Below the pieces are notes generated by a model. It was given only the letters and a program-made list of their open reading frames with translations. It was not told where the DNA came from and did not search any database. Positions 35,707 through 47,325 of a DNA stretch of 64,000 nucleotides are shown here, in pieces; the first letter of the stretch is position 1, and each line of letters opens with the position of its first letter. The stretch is taken from the NCBI GenBank assembly GCA_036874045.1, contig CM072339.1:12655501-12719500 (forward strand), written 5' to 3'. Origin of the DNA: Cymodocea nodosa (Eukaryota; Streptophyta; Magnoliopsida; Alismatales; Cymodoceaceae). The translations under genes were made by a program, and so were the position numbers.

Positions 35707-37528
35707 TGTAACGCTTTTATGTGTTGTTAAATTAATGGCAAAATCGCAAATTTTACATTTATAACTGCAAGCGCACGGTGCCCATTATAATAAGCATGTG
35801 CAAGTACGGGTCGAATCCACAAGGAGTTTGTCTTAAATAATTTTATTAAAATGATTGTTTGATAAAACATCCACTCTATTAATTCTACAATTAAAACTCT
35901 AATTACATGCAATTAAGTTACAATTTACAAAAATACAATAAAGATTTCAAAGGTAGTATAAAACTTGTTAATTCCTAGAGCTAATAGTTAGAAAACTCAA
36001 GAAAATCTTAAGTTCACGTTTCTGAAATCACAGAAATTAGTCTGAATTCTAACTCTTCTTCCTTCCAACCTGGACATTGAAAAATCCAGAGAAAATATTG
36101 GTTGGAAAGGTCATCTAGTTATCTTTAAAATGGAAGTAATTTCCAGGACTAATTCACTCTAGGTTGCTGCCAAAGTCGGATATACAAACAGTGCGCAAAA
36201 CGATTCTGAAAACTTTCCAAAAACGCGTCGTTGGTGTAAAAATCATAACTCAATCAAATCTTCATGAAACACCACGAAATCACCGCGCCTTGAAAGATAA
36301 CTCGTTTTTCTAATCAGGAAAATTTACAGTAGAACATTTCGGAAGGCACAAAAGAAAGGCAACACAAAGGCGTCGAGCACAATTTCTGTCGCTCGACCAG
36401 TAAAACAGAGCAGATGCTACCTTCGAAAGAAAAATCGAAACACTGAAGAAATGCATTCTAAAAAATTCCAACAACACTACATACGTATTGTACACTTAAA
36501 TTACTTACAAAAAAAGGTATAACACTACATATAACTCAGAGAAATCAAGTCGTACAACATATAACAAAACAGAACATGTATTGGAATTTACAGCAAATAG
36601 AATATACGTGCATTCACAAGGGTTAAGAGTTAGTTTTATGCACAACATTCACATATTCACATGAAGTAACTATATTCCATGAGATCTAATCTAAAACAAC
36701 TATTTAAATTAAAGAAATAAAGATTTAACAAACATCCTAAACGTGCATACATTTATAAATTAAAAATACCTAAATACTCATACACATTTGATATGAAATT
36801 ATGTTTAAAAGTATGAGGATCTCTCCCTTCTCTTTTACCTTTAATTCATCCACTTCTCTTCAAGCATTTGATCCCTATTTGATGATGAACCACTTTGTCC
36901 GCTCCTCTACAAGGCTGTCACCACTTGCAAATCGCGTCCAAATGGGAACTGCCTATGTTTGCTTTGGAGAAAATGGGTTGCACGTCCTCAATCCACTTCC
37001 AAGATATACGGATTTGTTGGCTTTCCTCTCAATTTTGATGCTTCCTATTACCTCATCTTGAAGATCACGTCCTAAGCTCTTCCAATGCTACACACGTGCC
37101 TCCAATATCACTGATTTCACCCGTGGAGGTCCTTCCGTATGTCGGCTTGGAGTGGAGAGAAGGAGGTCTTCTAGTATGAGGGGGAAGGCGCCTAAGCTCA
37201 CCAATCTTGGAGGAAAACTCTTCCAAAATCTTGGGCAGAAGAGGATGGACGAAAATTGGAGTTGGAGTTCTTGCCCTTACGTGGAGGAGAAAGAGGAGAT
37301 GATCTTTCCTTTGGCCAACCATCCTCTTTTGCTTTCCATTGTCATCCATCTATGGAAATATTTCAAACTCCTTCCAATTTGTAGCCTCTAATTTAGGCAA
37401 GCTTTAATCATTGATTGATTGATTGGTGGATTGATTTGGAGTTTGAATTGGATGACCATGAGTTGTTGATTTCTCATGATTTAATCCAAGGATCCACGTC
37501 CTCACCTACAACAACTCAAAAGATAACA
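35707..37528 (-). repeat. GA gypsy LTR, 1.82 kb
   Basis: The minus strand starts TGTTATCTTTTGAG at 37528 and ends AAAAGCGTTACA at 35707, followed by the primer site. It matches 1-1748 in reverse. It sits five bases (TTAAA) from the GS 5' LTR. No second GA LTR is found at the other end of the composite. Confidence 0.88.
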
Positions 37529-37533
37529 TTAAA

Positions 37534-37888
37534 TGCATATGCACATTACACATAAATTGCTACACAATTATAAAGCAAAAATGAAATGTGCATAATATAT
37601 TGCTTGCTCAATTGAGGATTATTTGATTTCATATCTTAATGATAATTCTTTTAATATATGCATGAAATCAATATATAAATTACTTATATCTACACATGGG
37701 CTAATTGACTAGGTGTTAATTTAATAAAGGATAAATTTGTGCATTATTGACTATTTAACCAATAAAACATGCATAGTTCTAAAATATGATTTTCATGTAA
37801 TCTTTCATAAGAACATATATAATGATGACTTATAATCCTTAATATGCATGAATTAACATATATAAAATGCACAAATTGATACTTTACA
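37534..37888 (-). repeat. GS 5' LTR, 355 bases
   Basis: Apparently identical to 26551-26905. For a minus-strand element this is the 5' copy. No tRNA-like primer site follows it; instead TTTAA and the GA LTR begin. The outer flank is AATAC, which does not match the flank at the other end, so no target duplication is visible. Confidence 0.85.
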
Positions 37889-38462
37889 AATACATCCCTT
37901 GAAAGAAAAATATGATCGTTATACCTTTTGGTATAAATATGAGAAGTTAAGAGAAGATCGTATAGAGATAATGATCATACATTATACTATGAGCTACACA
38001 AACTTCAAGATCCACTCTCAAGTCTGCAACAGTCAAGAATACTCTTAAAGATTCACTACAAAAAACTCCCTATGCCAAAACTCTGATAGAAAAGTTTAAA
38101 GTTGTTGGTTCGTGAGTTTCAACCTGAAAACTCATTGTTGGTTGAGAGCTTCAACCTGAAAGCTCTAAGAAAGGTTGGTTATTGAGTTTATACCTGAAAG
38201 CTCTAAGGGTTGGTTCCTGCTTCAACCTGAAAGCAAGTATTGTAAGTACTTGTCTACTTAGTGAAGCCCAAGTGTATCTTGGGGGCGGACTAGCCGAGTT
38301 GGTGAATCACCTAAAATTTGTTGTGTGTTATTTTCTTCTTACTGTTTTGCATTCATTTAATTCATCTCATCTCACTGTTTAATAGAATCAATCGATTCTA
38401 AGTTAAAAGAACTAAAATCCACACACCTTCACCATTCACCCCCCCTCTAGTGAGCCTATCAA
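37889..38462 (+). repeat. C5-type LTR 3' part
   Basis: Ends CACCCCCCCTCTAGTGAGCC...ATCCTAACA at 38462. It shares with the C5 LTR (56160-56540, opposite strand) the repeated words AACCTGAAAGCTC and GGTTGGTTCCTGCTTCAAC. A TATAAATATGAG word lies at about 37930. The 5' part of the LTR is missing because of the GS element, and a GF LTR fragment follows directly. Confidence 0.75.
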
Positions 38463-40101
38463 TCCTAACAAACATTAATCACAATACAAAACAAACAATA
38501 CAACACTTTAATACTAAATGTAAACATAGATAATTTGTTGTTTTTGGTTTTTTTTTTTTGATATGTTCTTGAAGATGAATGAAAGGTGAAATGTAAAAAT
38601 CTCTATCGATAGTAAAAAAAAACTTCCATCACTACATGGGATGAAAACTTAATCACTTACAATCTTGCCTCCTCTCCTTATAGAATCATGAATTAAGAAT
38701 TGTAAGATGATCTCCTCTTCAGCTTACTAGCATCAACCCGAAACCAAGGCTAGAAGCTTTAGGATCTCCTAAGATATGAATCGGTGCTTGGAGAAAATGT
38801 CTTCCCTTCTCGCGACGCAATCACTCCTCATAGTGGTTGTCAAACACTATGTTTTGCTCAAAATCGACCCAACATCAGGAAAGTATCCTCACAAACCTCT
38901 GATGGTTGGTGATTTTGGTGGTGGTGTGGAGCTTTAGGGAACTTCTGACGCTTCCTACAGTTAGTGCAGTTCTCCACCTCTATACACACCTTCTTCATCT
39001 TTTTTCTATTCTTTTATATTTCTTTCAGTAATAACTACTTCTGCTTAAATGATCAATTGAATTTCCTTCATTCATATCAACGATGGTGATTTCTTCTTTA
39101 TTCCACAAGTGAATTCCTACGTGATACGTGCAATCGTGGTTTTCCTTCAAATTTCCTATTTCTACAACTACTATAGTGGCATATTAGAAAATAAATGGTC
39201 TGTAGAGTTACAGATAACTCAACGAGCTTACTTCGTTGATTTAATTCTAAAACACGAGCAATAAAGAAATAACTCATAAGCTTACTAACATAACGTGTTA
39301 CCTTAATGTATATTCAAGTAACTCAATGCATATAGTTATGCTAACTTAACGAGTTGTACATGTGCAGCTCACGTGACACAATAAAGCATTTAAATTCAAC
39401 ACGTGCATAATGCTAACTTAACGAATTCAGATATATAACTTACGATTTTTACTCAATAACTCAATGAGTTCTCACGTGATCTTTTTATACCTTTAAACCT
39501 ATAACTCAATGAGGTTGCACATGACCTTTCAACAAAAAGAACACTAACTCAACAAGTTGTTACTATGCACCTACACATGATATAAATATATGCAAATAAA
39601 ATGGATCATGCTTAACATTATAAAACCACACTTAAATCAGGTTTTCAGATCACGACACATGTTCTTAATAAGTTTTATAAATACAAAGGATATTTCGGAT
39701 ACTTACAAATCTAACTATCCGATGCCTAGATGCATTTCGGATAGTTACCAAATAACTTACTGAAAATTCACTTAAGTCATGCATTGATGTTTCAACACGT
39801 GTACTTCAAGAAATAATAAAATATTCTTTAAGCATTTAAACATAACAGTCTAGTACATGCAATATAACTCTCCAAAATAACAAAAGATTCAAATATTTAA
39901 GAATTTCAAAGCCTATAACTTATCGATAGTTCAGAAATGTACTTAATTCACGCTAATTCCTTGAAATTATGCAGATTCCTTCATTAAAGCATATAATAGT
40001 GCAATTATAACATAATGGCTTAATTTTCATATGATAAGCTAAATATTGTGCAATCAACTATCATTTAACCGTTAATATTATGCACTTTTTCATTCTAAAC
40101 A
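38463..40101 (-). repeat. GF LTR, 3' end missing
   Basis: The minus strand starts TGTTTAGAATGAAAAAGTGC at 40101 and runs to about 38463, lacking the 3' few hundred bases present in other copies. It includes the CACGTG-rich block (39340-39500), the 16-codon frame at 39028-39075, and the ATTCTAAACA terminus. Confidence 0.85.
39025..39075 (-). CDS. Conserved 16-codon leader frame in GF LTR
   Basis: ATG at 39075 and TGA at 39025-39027 encode MNEGNSIDHLSRSSYY. The same length and nearly the same peptide occur in the GF LTRs at 44259, 48506 and 59501. It may be an upstream frame in the LTR transcript. Function is unknown; it could simply reflect sequence similarity among copies. Confidence 0.35.
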   Translation of the reverse strand: MNEGNSIDHLSRSSYY

Positions 40102-40356
40102 CATACTCTTCAACTAAATCGAAACATTAACTATCCAAAAGTTTAACTATCCAAAAATCTAACTATCCGAAAACTTTAACTATCCGAAAGTTAACTATCC
40201 AAAAACTTTAACTATCCGAAAATTTTAACTATCCAAAAGTTAACTATCCGAAAACTTTTTAACATTTAATTACATGACTATTATACTTAGAAAATATTAT
40301 TTAGACTTATTTATAAACTTTAATAAAGCATTTATCATCAAAACAAAATTCCTAAC
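40102..40356 (-). repeat. C3 LTR fragment with TATCCGAAA array
   Basis: Matches the U3 start of the C3 LTR. The minus strand begins TGTTAGGAATTTTG at 40356. About eight tandem units with core AACTATCCGAAA lie at 40131-40258. The rest of the LTR is absent. Confidence 0.85.
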
Positions 40357-40578
40357 ACTAAATGAAGTAGTATAACTGAAGCAAATATATATAATATTGT
40401 AAGTAGAAAAATATAAAAAGAAAAAAAATGTAAGTTAATTGTAGTTAGTAGTATCGTAGAGTTATTACATAACTCAACGAACTTAGTCCGTTGAGTTATG
40501 ACCTAACTCTACGAGGGTAAGTAAGTAGCTATGTTAATTTTATCTTTGTTAAATTTTGTTTATACAGAATCACAACAG
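40357..40578 (+). other. Leader before F-box pseudogene
   Basis: Contains inverted words AACTCAACGAACTTAG and CCGTTGAGTTATG (about 40471-40500), and TTTATACAG at 40559-40567, which looks like a splice acceptor just before the coding start. Confidence 0.5.
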
Positions 40579-41671
40579 ATGGAATTGATGAAATTACCAC
40601 TAGATGCACTGAGGGAAGTACTGAGTAACTTATCAACTAAAGATCTGTGCAGATTGTGTTGTGTGTCAAAGGAAATTAAAGAATGTGTTAGAGGAAAATA
40701 TTTTCATAGACTACAGGCTACAAAAATGACTAATATTAGAGGTGGATTTTTATGGAAGTCATTTAAACGTAGTTCAATCAGCTATAAATATCTGAATATG
40801 GAAGAAACTACTGGAATTCCACCCAATACATTAGAAGGAATAGATCATATTATGGGGATAGATGAAGGATTAATTATTTACAAAACCAAACCAAGGTATG
40901 CAATTCTGTTTCCTGATATTTTGGTTAGAAATCCTATCACTAGAGAAGAATGGAATATAGGAAGGCCTAATAGATTTGAAGTACCAACTGAAAATTGTGG
41001 GTCAACATTAACATTTTCTGATAAAAATTTGACAATTCCTGAAAAATTGTATTATTGGAGATCAACTGGAAATTGGGATGAAGATTTATGTTTAAGTGTG
41101 TATAATTTTCTAAATAAATCTTAGACTGAAAATACTATGATATATCTAGGACAAAAAATGTTAATTAACAACATACATGTCATACTTGATGGATATATAT
41201 ATCTAGTCACAGATATATCAGTTGCATTTAGATCTGATTTATACATAGTAAGCATAAACAGTTATAATGATGAATTTATAGAAATATTACCTATACCTAG
41301 TGATATAGTTGAACCACCATCTACAGAACATGATAAAATTTAATTAGGAATGTGGTATAATGAATATGATTATCCTACTTTATGTTTGATCAAATGGTGG
41401 GATGAACTAATGAAATTTCAAATATGGATTATGAAATACCTAAATGAATGTAAATGGGAAAAGGAATATATTTAAATATCTGTAGAAATAGAAACAACTA
41501 CATTATCTTAGAACAAAAAAGGATCCCTTTCTACATTTCAATTTATTAATGGTAATACACTTATATTTAGTATTGATAACATACTACAAGTTTACAAGTT
41601 AAAAAAGAGAGTAGACTGCATTAAAACAAAATTAATAGCAAGAAGAATTATGCCTAAAAAGTTTTCTTAGA
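40579..41671 (+). pseudogene. F-box protein pseudogene carried in a retrotransposon tail
   Basis: From ATG at 40579 the frame reads MELMKLPLDALREVLSNLST, then KDLCRLCCVSKEIKECV. This is a clear N-terminal F-box, the domain that links substrates to SCF ubiquitin ligases. The frame then continues through blocks such as LVRNPITREEW (an F-box-associated-type NPITRE motif) to about 41671, some 363 codons, a usual size for plant F-box proteins. It is broken by in-frame stops at 41122, 41341, about 41474 and about 41508, with no frameshift seen. It lies upstream of a gypsy-like tail, polypurine tract and GF 3' LTR on the same strand, and part of it recurs at 13866-13979. It is therefore likely a host gene captured by a retrotransposon, now decayed. 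A chance insertion next to a host pseudogene is the alternative. Confidence 0.75.
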
Positions 41672-43511
41672 ATGACACGTTTATTTCATTTGTCACAACT
41701 TTTCAATCATGTTCTTAAACTGTGATTTTATACTGTTAATGTTGTGTGTATTCTACATTTATGTTTAGAAGAAAAAAAAACACAAAATATCAATCCAGTT
41801 TGTTGGTATCTATTATGGGAAACCAACTAGCTTACTTGTGAGCCACCAAAGGCATAGAAGCCTAGGTTTCACACAAGACACTAATTTAACAATTTATGTT
41901 TTGTTATTTTGTTATATATTTTGCTTTTATTTGTGAATAAAAAGTTTTTCAGAATCAAAAATTCAGAAGATATTGAAAGAGATACAAAAGAACAATGTAT
42001 GTAATTAATTACTTAGCCTGAATTTACAATTAAACTTAGTTCGTGGAGTTATTCATTAACTCAATAAATTAAGTTTGTTGAGTTAGGTGCTAAATCAATG
42101 AAACAATATTCATGTCTGCTAATATTTACTGTATTTACCGTAAAATCTTTTACATTGAGGACAATGCAAAATGTAAGTATGGGGGGAAGGTAATTAAATT
42201 AAATCCAAGTAATTTTGTTAATTAGAGGAACTAGGATGGTGCTGCAAAATTCTGTGGAAATTGAAAATTTTACTGTGAGATGAATTTGTTGTAACTAACT
42301 GAAATTTCCTATAGCTATCTGATAATTGAAACTATAAAAAAAAAACAACATTATAACTGCTTGAATGTTATATTTAGAATCTTATATAAGATGCTACAAA
42401 TTTTACTATTATACAAATCTGGATATAGTATCTTATGTTTTTGCTGAATTCTATGAGTTTAATAGTTTCACAATTTTAAAAGCAATCAGAATGCTTAACT
42501 GAAACTCAGGAAATGATCTGAAATTCTGAAAGAGCTAAAATGTTGATTTTTGGATTAAATGAAATACATATGATCAAGGATACATTTAATTTGATTGATT
42601 AAATCTGTAAAATGATTTATGTGTAAATCTTATTAAACTACAGAAAAAGTATGAGCTTATTGATATGGATTCATGTTTTCAGTAAATTATAGAAGTAGGA
42701 TTATATGAGATTTGTGTTTTACTACATCTGTATTAGTGAAATATGTATATATACTGTGTTGAAAAGTAAAAGAAAAAAAGTAAAGAAAAACTTTGAGAGT
42801 TTATTGACTTGTTTGATCATGAGCCTTTTATACTTGAGTAGATAGGTATGTAAGGATTGTTGACCTGAATAAGGACTTTAAATCTGGCAACTTAAGATCC
42901 TGATCAGATCTGGGATTGTTGACTAAAAGCTCGATACATAGGTACACTAGAAAGCTCTTGTATGATTCAAGCTTTTCAAATTAACTTTTAAAGTACAAAT
43001 ATGCATATACTGTTCTAAAAAGATAAAAGTGTTTTGTGAAATACAAATATCTTTTGAATCGAGTATATTTTTTTCTATTATCTAAGATTACTGAAGTATG
43101 AATCTAAATTAGACTTTTGAAGTTGTTTATTTGAGATACAATTCATTATTCTTCTTATTTTAATCATATTGAGTTGGATTATGTTTTGATTCATATGTAG
43201 TTGAAATTTATTCTGGAAATCATATTGGAAAATTCAAGATGATAGATGTTTAAGAAAAAAAATGATAATATAATTACCACCTATGTGATGCTAATATATT
43301 TTGTATGTAATTTACATATGTTTTAAATATATTTGCAGGTTGAAGAGGAGAAAATAATGTTAAATTAGATTACTGAATTAATACATAATATAATTATAGT
43401 AATCTAATCTATGTATTCTGAAGTTACAAAATGAAGAATTAGTTCTATCACTATAGAAAGACCAACTAGTTAGATCTTAGTAGTTTGCTAAGGGACTAGC
43501 AAAATTTAAGT
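41672..43511 (+). other. Retrotransposon tail after F-box pseudogene
   Basis: No gene seen. At 42155-42190 lies GAGGACAATGCAAAATGTAAG followed by TATGGGGGGAAGG (given here in two parts), a gypsy pre-tract motif also seen at 28085-28122. From 42370 to 43010 the sequence matches the C1 post-pol spacer at 15281-15985 on the other strand. From 43480 the words TTTGCTAAGGGACTAGCAAAA lead into the final polypurine tract. Confidence 0.7.
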
Positions 43512-43521
43512 ACGGGGGAAG
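43512..43521 (+). other. GF polypurine tract
   Basis: ACGGGGGAAG directly abuts the LTR start TGTTTAGAATG at 43522, which identifies the following LTR as a 3' LTR of a plus-strand element. Confidence 0.88.
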
Positions 43522-45478
43522 TGTTTAGAATGAAAAAGTGCATAATATTTACGGTTAAATGATGTTTAATTGGATAATATTTAGCTTATCTTATGAGCAT
43601 TACGTCTTATATTATAATTGCATTATTATATGTTTTAATGAAAGAATTTGCATAATTTTAGGAAATTAACGTTAATTAAGTACATTTCTGAACTATCGAT
43701 GAATTACAACTTTTTAACTCCTAAGTATCTGAATTTTCTATTATTTCGGAGAGTTATATTGCATGTACCGGATAGCTATGTTTTAAACGCTTAAAGAATA
43801 TTTTATTATATCCTGGAGTACACGTATTGTAACCTTAATGCATGACTTAAGTGAATGTTCAGTAAGTTATTTGTTAACTATCTGAAATGCATCTGAGCAT
43901 CGGATAGTTAGGTTTGTAAGTATCCGAAATATCTGAATTCGTTAAGTTAGGTTTATGCATGTGTTGAATTTAAATGCTTTATTATATCACATGAGCTACA
44001 CATGTTTAACTCATTAAGTTAGCATAACTATACACATTGTGTTAGTGTTATAAGCTTATAAGTTATTTCTTTATTGCACGTGTTTTATAGTCAAATTAAC
44101 GAAGTAAGTCCGTTGACTTACACTAACTCCATAGACCATTTATTTTCTAATATGCCATTATAGCAGTTACAGAAACAAGGAATTCAAAGAAAAACCACGA
44201 TTGCACGTATCACGCAAGAATTCACTCATGGAAAGAAGAAGAAATCACCATCGTTGATATGAATGAAGGAGATCCAACCGATCATTTAAGTAGAAGCAGT
44301 TATTACTGAAAGAAACATAAAAGAATAAGAGAAAGATGAAGATGTGTGTGTGTATAAGTGGAGAACCGCGCTAATGCAGAAAGTGTTAGAAGTTCCCTGA
44401 AGCTCCACACACCACCAAAATCACCAACCATCGGAGGTTTGTGAGGATACTTTCCAGATGTCGAGTTAATTCCGAGCCAAACACGATGACTAACAACCAC
44501 TGTGAGGAGTGATCGCGTCGTAGGAAGGGAAGTCATTTTCACCAAGCACCGACTCATATCTCAAGAGATTGTAAAGCTTCTAGCCTTGGTTTCGGATTGA
44601 TGCTAGTATGCTAAAGAGGAGATCATGTTACAATTCTTGATTCGCGATTCTATAGGGAGAGGAGGCAAGATTGTAAATGATTAAGTTTTCAGTGGTGTAA
44701 TCGCGTCACATGTAGTGACGAAAGTTTTTACTATCGATGGAGATTTTTACATTTCACCTTTCGCTCATCTTCAGAAACATATCAAAACAAAAATACCAAA
44801 AACAACAAATTATATGTGTTTACATTTAGTATTAAAGTGTTGTATTGTTTGCTTTGTATCGTGATTAATATTATCATTGTCGGTATTGTGAATGCTTTAT
44901 ATTTGTTTGATTCAGAAAATAGTTTTATAGTTTACTGAAATTGAATCATCCTAGATACTTAAAGATTTTAATGGATACTGTTTGAAATATCTGAATGTTA
45001 GTGTTACTTAATGACAAATCTAATATTAACTAACATTAAAGAGATTAATTGATATTATTTACATTCTATGGAACCGCCCAATGGTTGGTCGAATTCCTTT
45101 GTAAATAATAGTATTTAACTGGAAAGATAAGCTCGTGGAGTTAACTTAAGTCCACGAGGTTAGTCCGTTGAGTTAACTATAACTCCACAAACTAAGTCCA
45201 TTGTGTTAACTGTAACTCAATGGAGTGATTAACTAAACACACATAAACTCCAATATAAAAATTGACATAGTACACAATTCTTACTCAATCTCTATGGGAT
45301 CGACCTGTACTTGCACACAAATACAATATACATTGTGCACTTGCAGTTAAAATACAAATTGGACTTAATATCTAATTTGTGTGAAAGGTTGTTTGTTTAC
45401 TTCTAAGAGAATTTATTAATACAAGCATAAAAAAAATCAAACAAGTTTATAATGTAACTTAACAACCCCAAACAAACA
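43522..45478 (+). repeat. GF 3' LTR
   Basis: Starts TGTTTAGAATGAAAAAGTGC and ends about ...CAAACAAACA. It carries the CGGATAGTTA words (43905-43925), TTAACTCATTAAGTTAGC, the 16-codon frame at 44259-44309, an antisense frame at 44303-44557, and near the end GATCGACCTGTACTTGCACAC shared in form with the GA LTR end. The matching plus-strand 5' LTR is not present; a minus-oriented GF LTR lies upstream instead. Confidence 0.88.
44259..44309 (+). CDS. Conserved 16-codon leader frame in GF LTR
   Basis: ATG 44259, stop TGA 44307-44309, peptide MNEGDPTDHLSRSSYY. The same frame is in the copies at 39075, 48506 and 59501; in the copy at 12015 the stop has become a Cys codon and the frame runs on. Role is unproven. 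Confidence 0.35.
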   Translation: MNEGDPTDHLSRSSYY

Positions 45479-46244
45479 CATGTCGAGACTTGGAGACGTG
45501 ACTTAAGTTATCTTTCAGAAGGTTAGATCCTAACTATCTGAAATGAGTTTAAGTTTTAGATAGTTACGGTTGTAATTCTCTAAAAACTCCTGATAACTCA
45601 CCGATCTAGTAAATAAATGTTTTAAATAATAAGGTATTTACCACGTGTAATAACAATAACTTTAAGTTTATAACGCTAACCTAACACGTTGTCTTAGTAT
45701 TCAATATAGCAACTCAACGTATTTAGTTATGTTAACTTAACGAGTTAAACATGTGCAACTCACGTGATACAATATAACATTCATAAACTTTAATTTCACC
45801 ACATGCATAATACTAACTTAACGAGTTCGTCTCTTCATTTTAACATTTGTTCACTAACTTAACGAGTTCTCACGTGACCTATTTTAACCTTTAAGCCTAT
45901 AACTCAATGAGGTCTAACGTGACCTTTATACAAATATTGCACTAACTCAACGAGTTATCTTAACGTGCACTGTACATGATACAGAAAATATAACTTTAAA
46001 ACATATCATGCTTTACAATAAAAACACACGTTAACTTAACGTTTAGTTAAATGAAAAGTTAGTATAACTTAACGACTAGTTATTTAACTTAGCATAATTT
46101 CAAATCCATTACAGACAAGTATTTATATCAGTAAACTTTTTCTGTATTAATTGATATTCTAAATTTACTTTCACAAACAATAGTAATTGAGTAAATATGA
46201 TTACATTCATTTAGCACATATCATCAAAACAAAATACTTGACAC
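45479..46244 (-). repeat. C1-family LTR fragment
   Basis: Matches the U3 part of the solo LTR at 22215-23978, from the ACATGTGTC...GACTTAAGTTA region to the terminal CAAAATACTTGACA. The R-U5 half was removed where the GF LTR now ends. Confidence 0.8.
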
Positions 46245-46754
46245 TTATCCTTTAAGTCCTGTAAAAACTCAAACACTTATCTATAACTCTTTGAGTTTTT
46301 TATACCTGCAAAGCACATGATTGAACAAGAAAACTTATCTATTCGTTAGTCTTTTTATAAAACTCGAACAGTTATCCATCCATGCATATAAAAACTCGAA
46401 TAATTATCTAACTCTTCGATTTTCATTATTGAACGCACATGGAAAACACGTGTAAATTTAAAACATTAAAAACACACTTGTAGATAACTTAACTATACAA
46501 GTTTTTTAACATAACTCTTCGACTAAATAAAAACGTTAACTATCTGAAAGTTTAACTATTCAAAACTTAATTGTCTAAAAACTTTAACTATCTGAAAATC
46601 TTAACTATCCAAAAGTTAACTATCCAAAATTTAAATGAAACTTTCTGATAAGTTGTTAACATTTAATTATGTGACTATTATACTTAGAAAAAATTATTTA
46701 GACTTATTTATAAACTTTAATAAAATATTCATCATTAAAACAAAATTCCTAACA
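46245..46754 (-). repeat. C3 LTR fragment
   Basis: Matches 3246-3736 of the C3 LTR, including the TATCTGAAAG array (46537-46635), and ends AAAATTCCTAACA at 46754. The U5 side is missing. On the minus strand it lies directly next to the C5 gag piece. Confidence 0.85.
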
Positions 46755-47325
46755 CTATTCTTTTAGATCCTATAATCTTATTTAGACTACTTTCTCCTTT
46801 AGTAAATTTACAAATAGTATTTTTTAAATTAGTAATTTTAGCTAATAGGTTTTTATTTTTTTCTTTCAAATCAAAATTATTGCAACTATAATTATCTAGT
46901 TTTGTTTTTAAATTTCTATTATCAACTAAAGCCTTTTCTAATTTAGTAAATGCATCTTCTAAACAAGAATTGAAACCTTTAACTTCTTTCTTATAATTTC
47001 TACATTTTACATATAAACTATCTACTATGCAAAGAAGACTATTTATATCCAAATCATTATTTCCATTATCCGAACAAAGAGGGGATGTGAAGCATACCTC
47101 CTATGTAGTAAAGCATACATTTACAAACACCTCCTCTTCAAAATCTAAAGAGTTGCTGGATGAACTATCATCATCCCATGTGCCTTTTAGTGCCATTTTC
47201 TTTTTGTTCTTCTTTCTCAACTTTTGCTTATCCTCTTCCTGCTAAAAAGGACAATAAAGTTGAATATGGTCCCTATTTGGTTGTGAAAAGTTAAATCAGA
47301 ACTTATCTATTCAGAGAATTTATTT
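46755..47325 (-). pseudogene. C5 copia gag, C-terminal piece
   Basis: The minus strand gives a damaged zinc-knuckle area (NFSQPNRDHIQLYCPF, first Cys region lost), then ALKGTWDDDSSSNS, then DINSLLCIVDSLYVKCRN and a long Leu/Lys/Asn-rich coiled-coil stretch to GESSLNKIIGS. This layout matches the C-terminal half of Sirevirus-type gag. Its N-terminal half is at 55289-56108; the two were separated by the GF LTR that holds the C1 element. A frameshift or stops occur between the zinc region and the coiled coil. Confidence 0.75.

Noticed and set aside
26546..37533. TTAAA on the same side of both GS repeats read as target duplications of a 26551-37528 insertion
   Set aside because: The polypurine tract places the 26551 repeat as a 3' LTR, and the shared TTAAA is explained equally well as part of a 360-base repeat. 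The ends do not form one LTR pair.
40115..40260. CRISPR-like regular repeats
   Set aside because: Units are 16-19 bases, imperfect and without unique spacers, in plant LTR sequence.
45290..45360. Possible tRNA-like words (GATCGACCTGTACTTGCA)
   Set aside because: They recur at the 3' end of all GF and GA LTRs and do not fold into a cloverleaf with A and B boxes.
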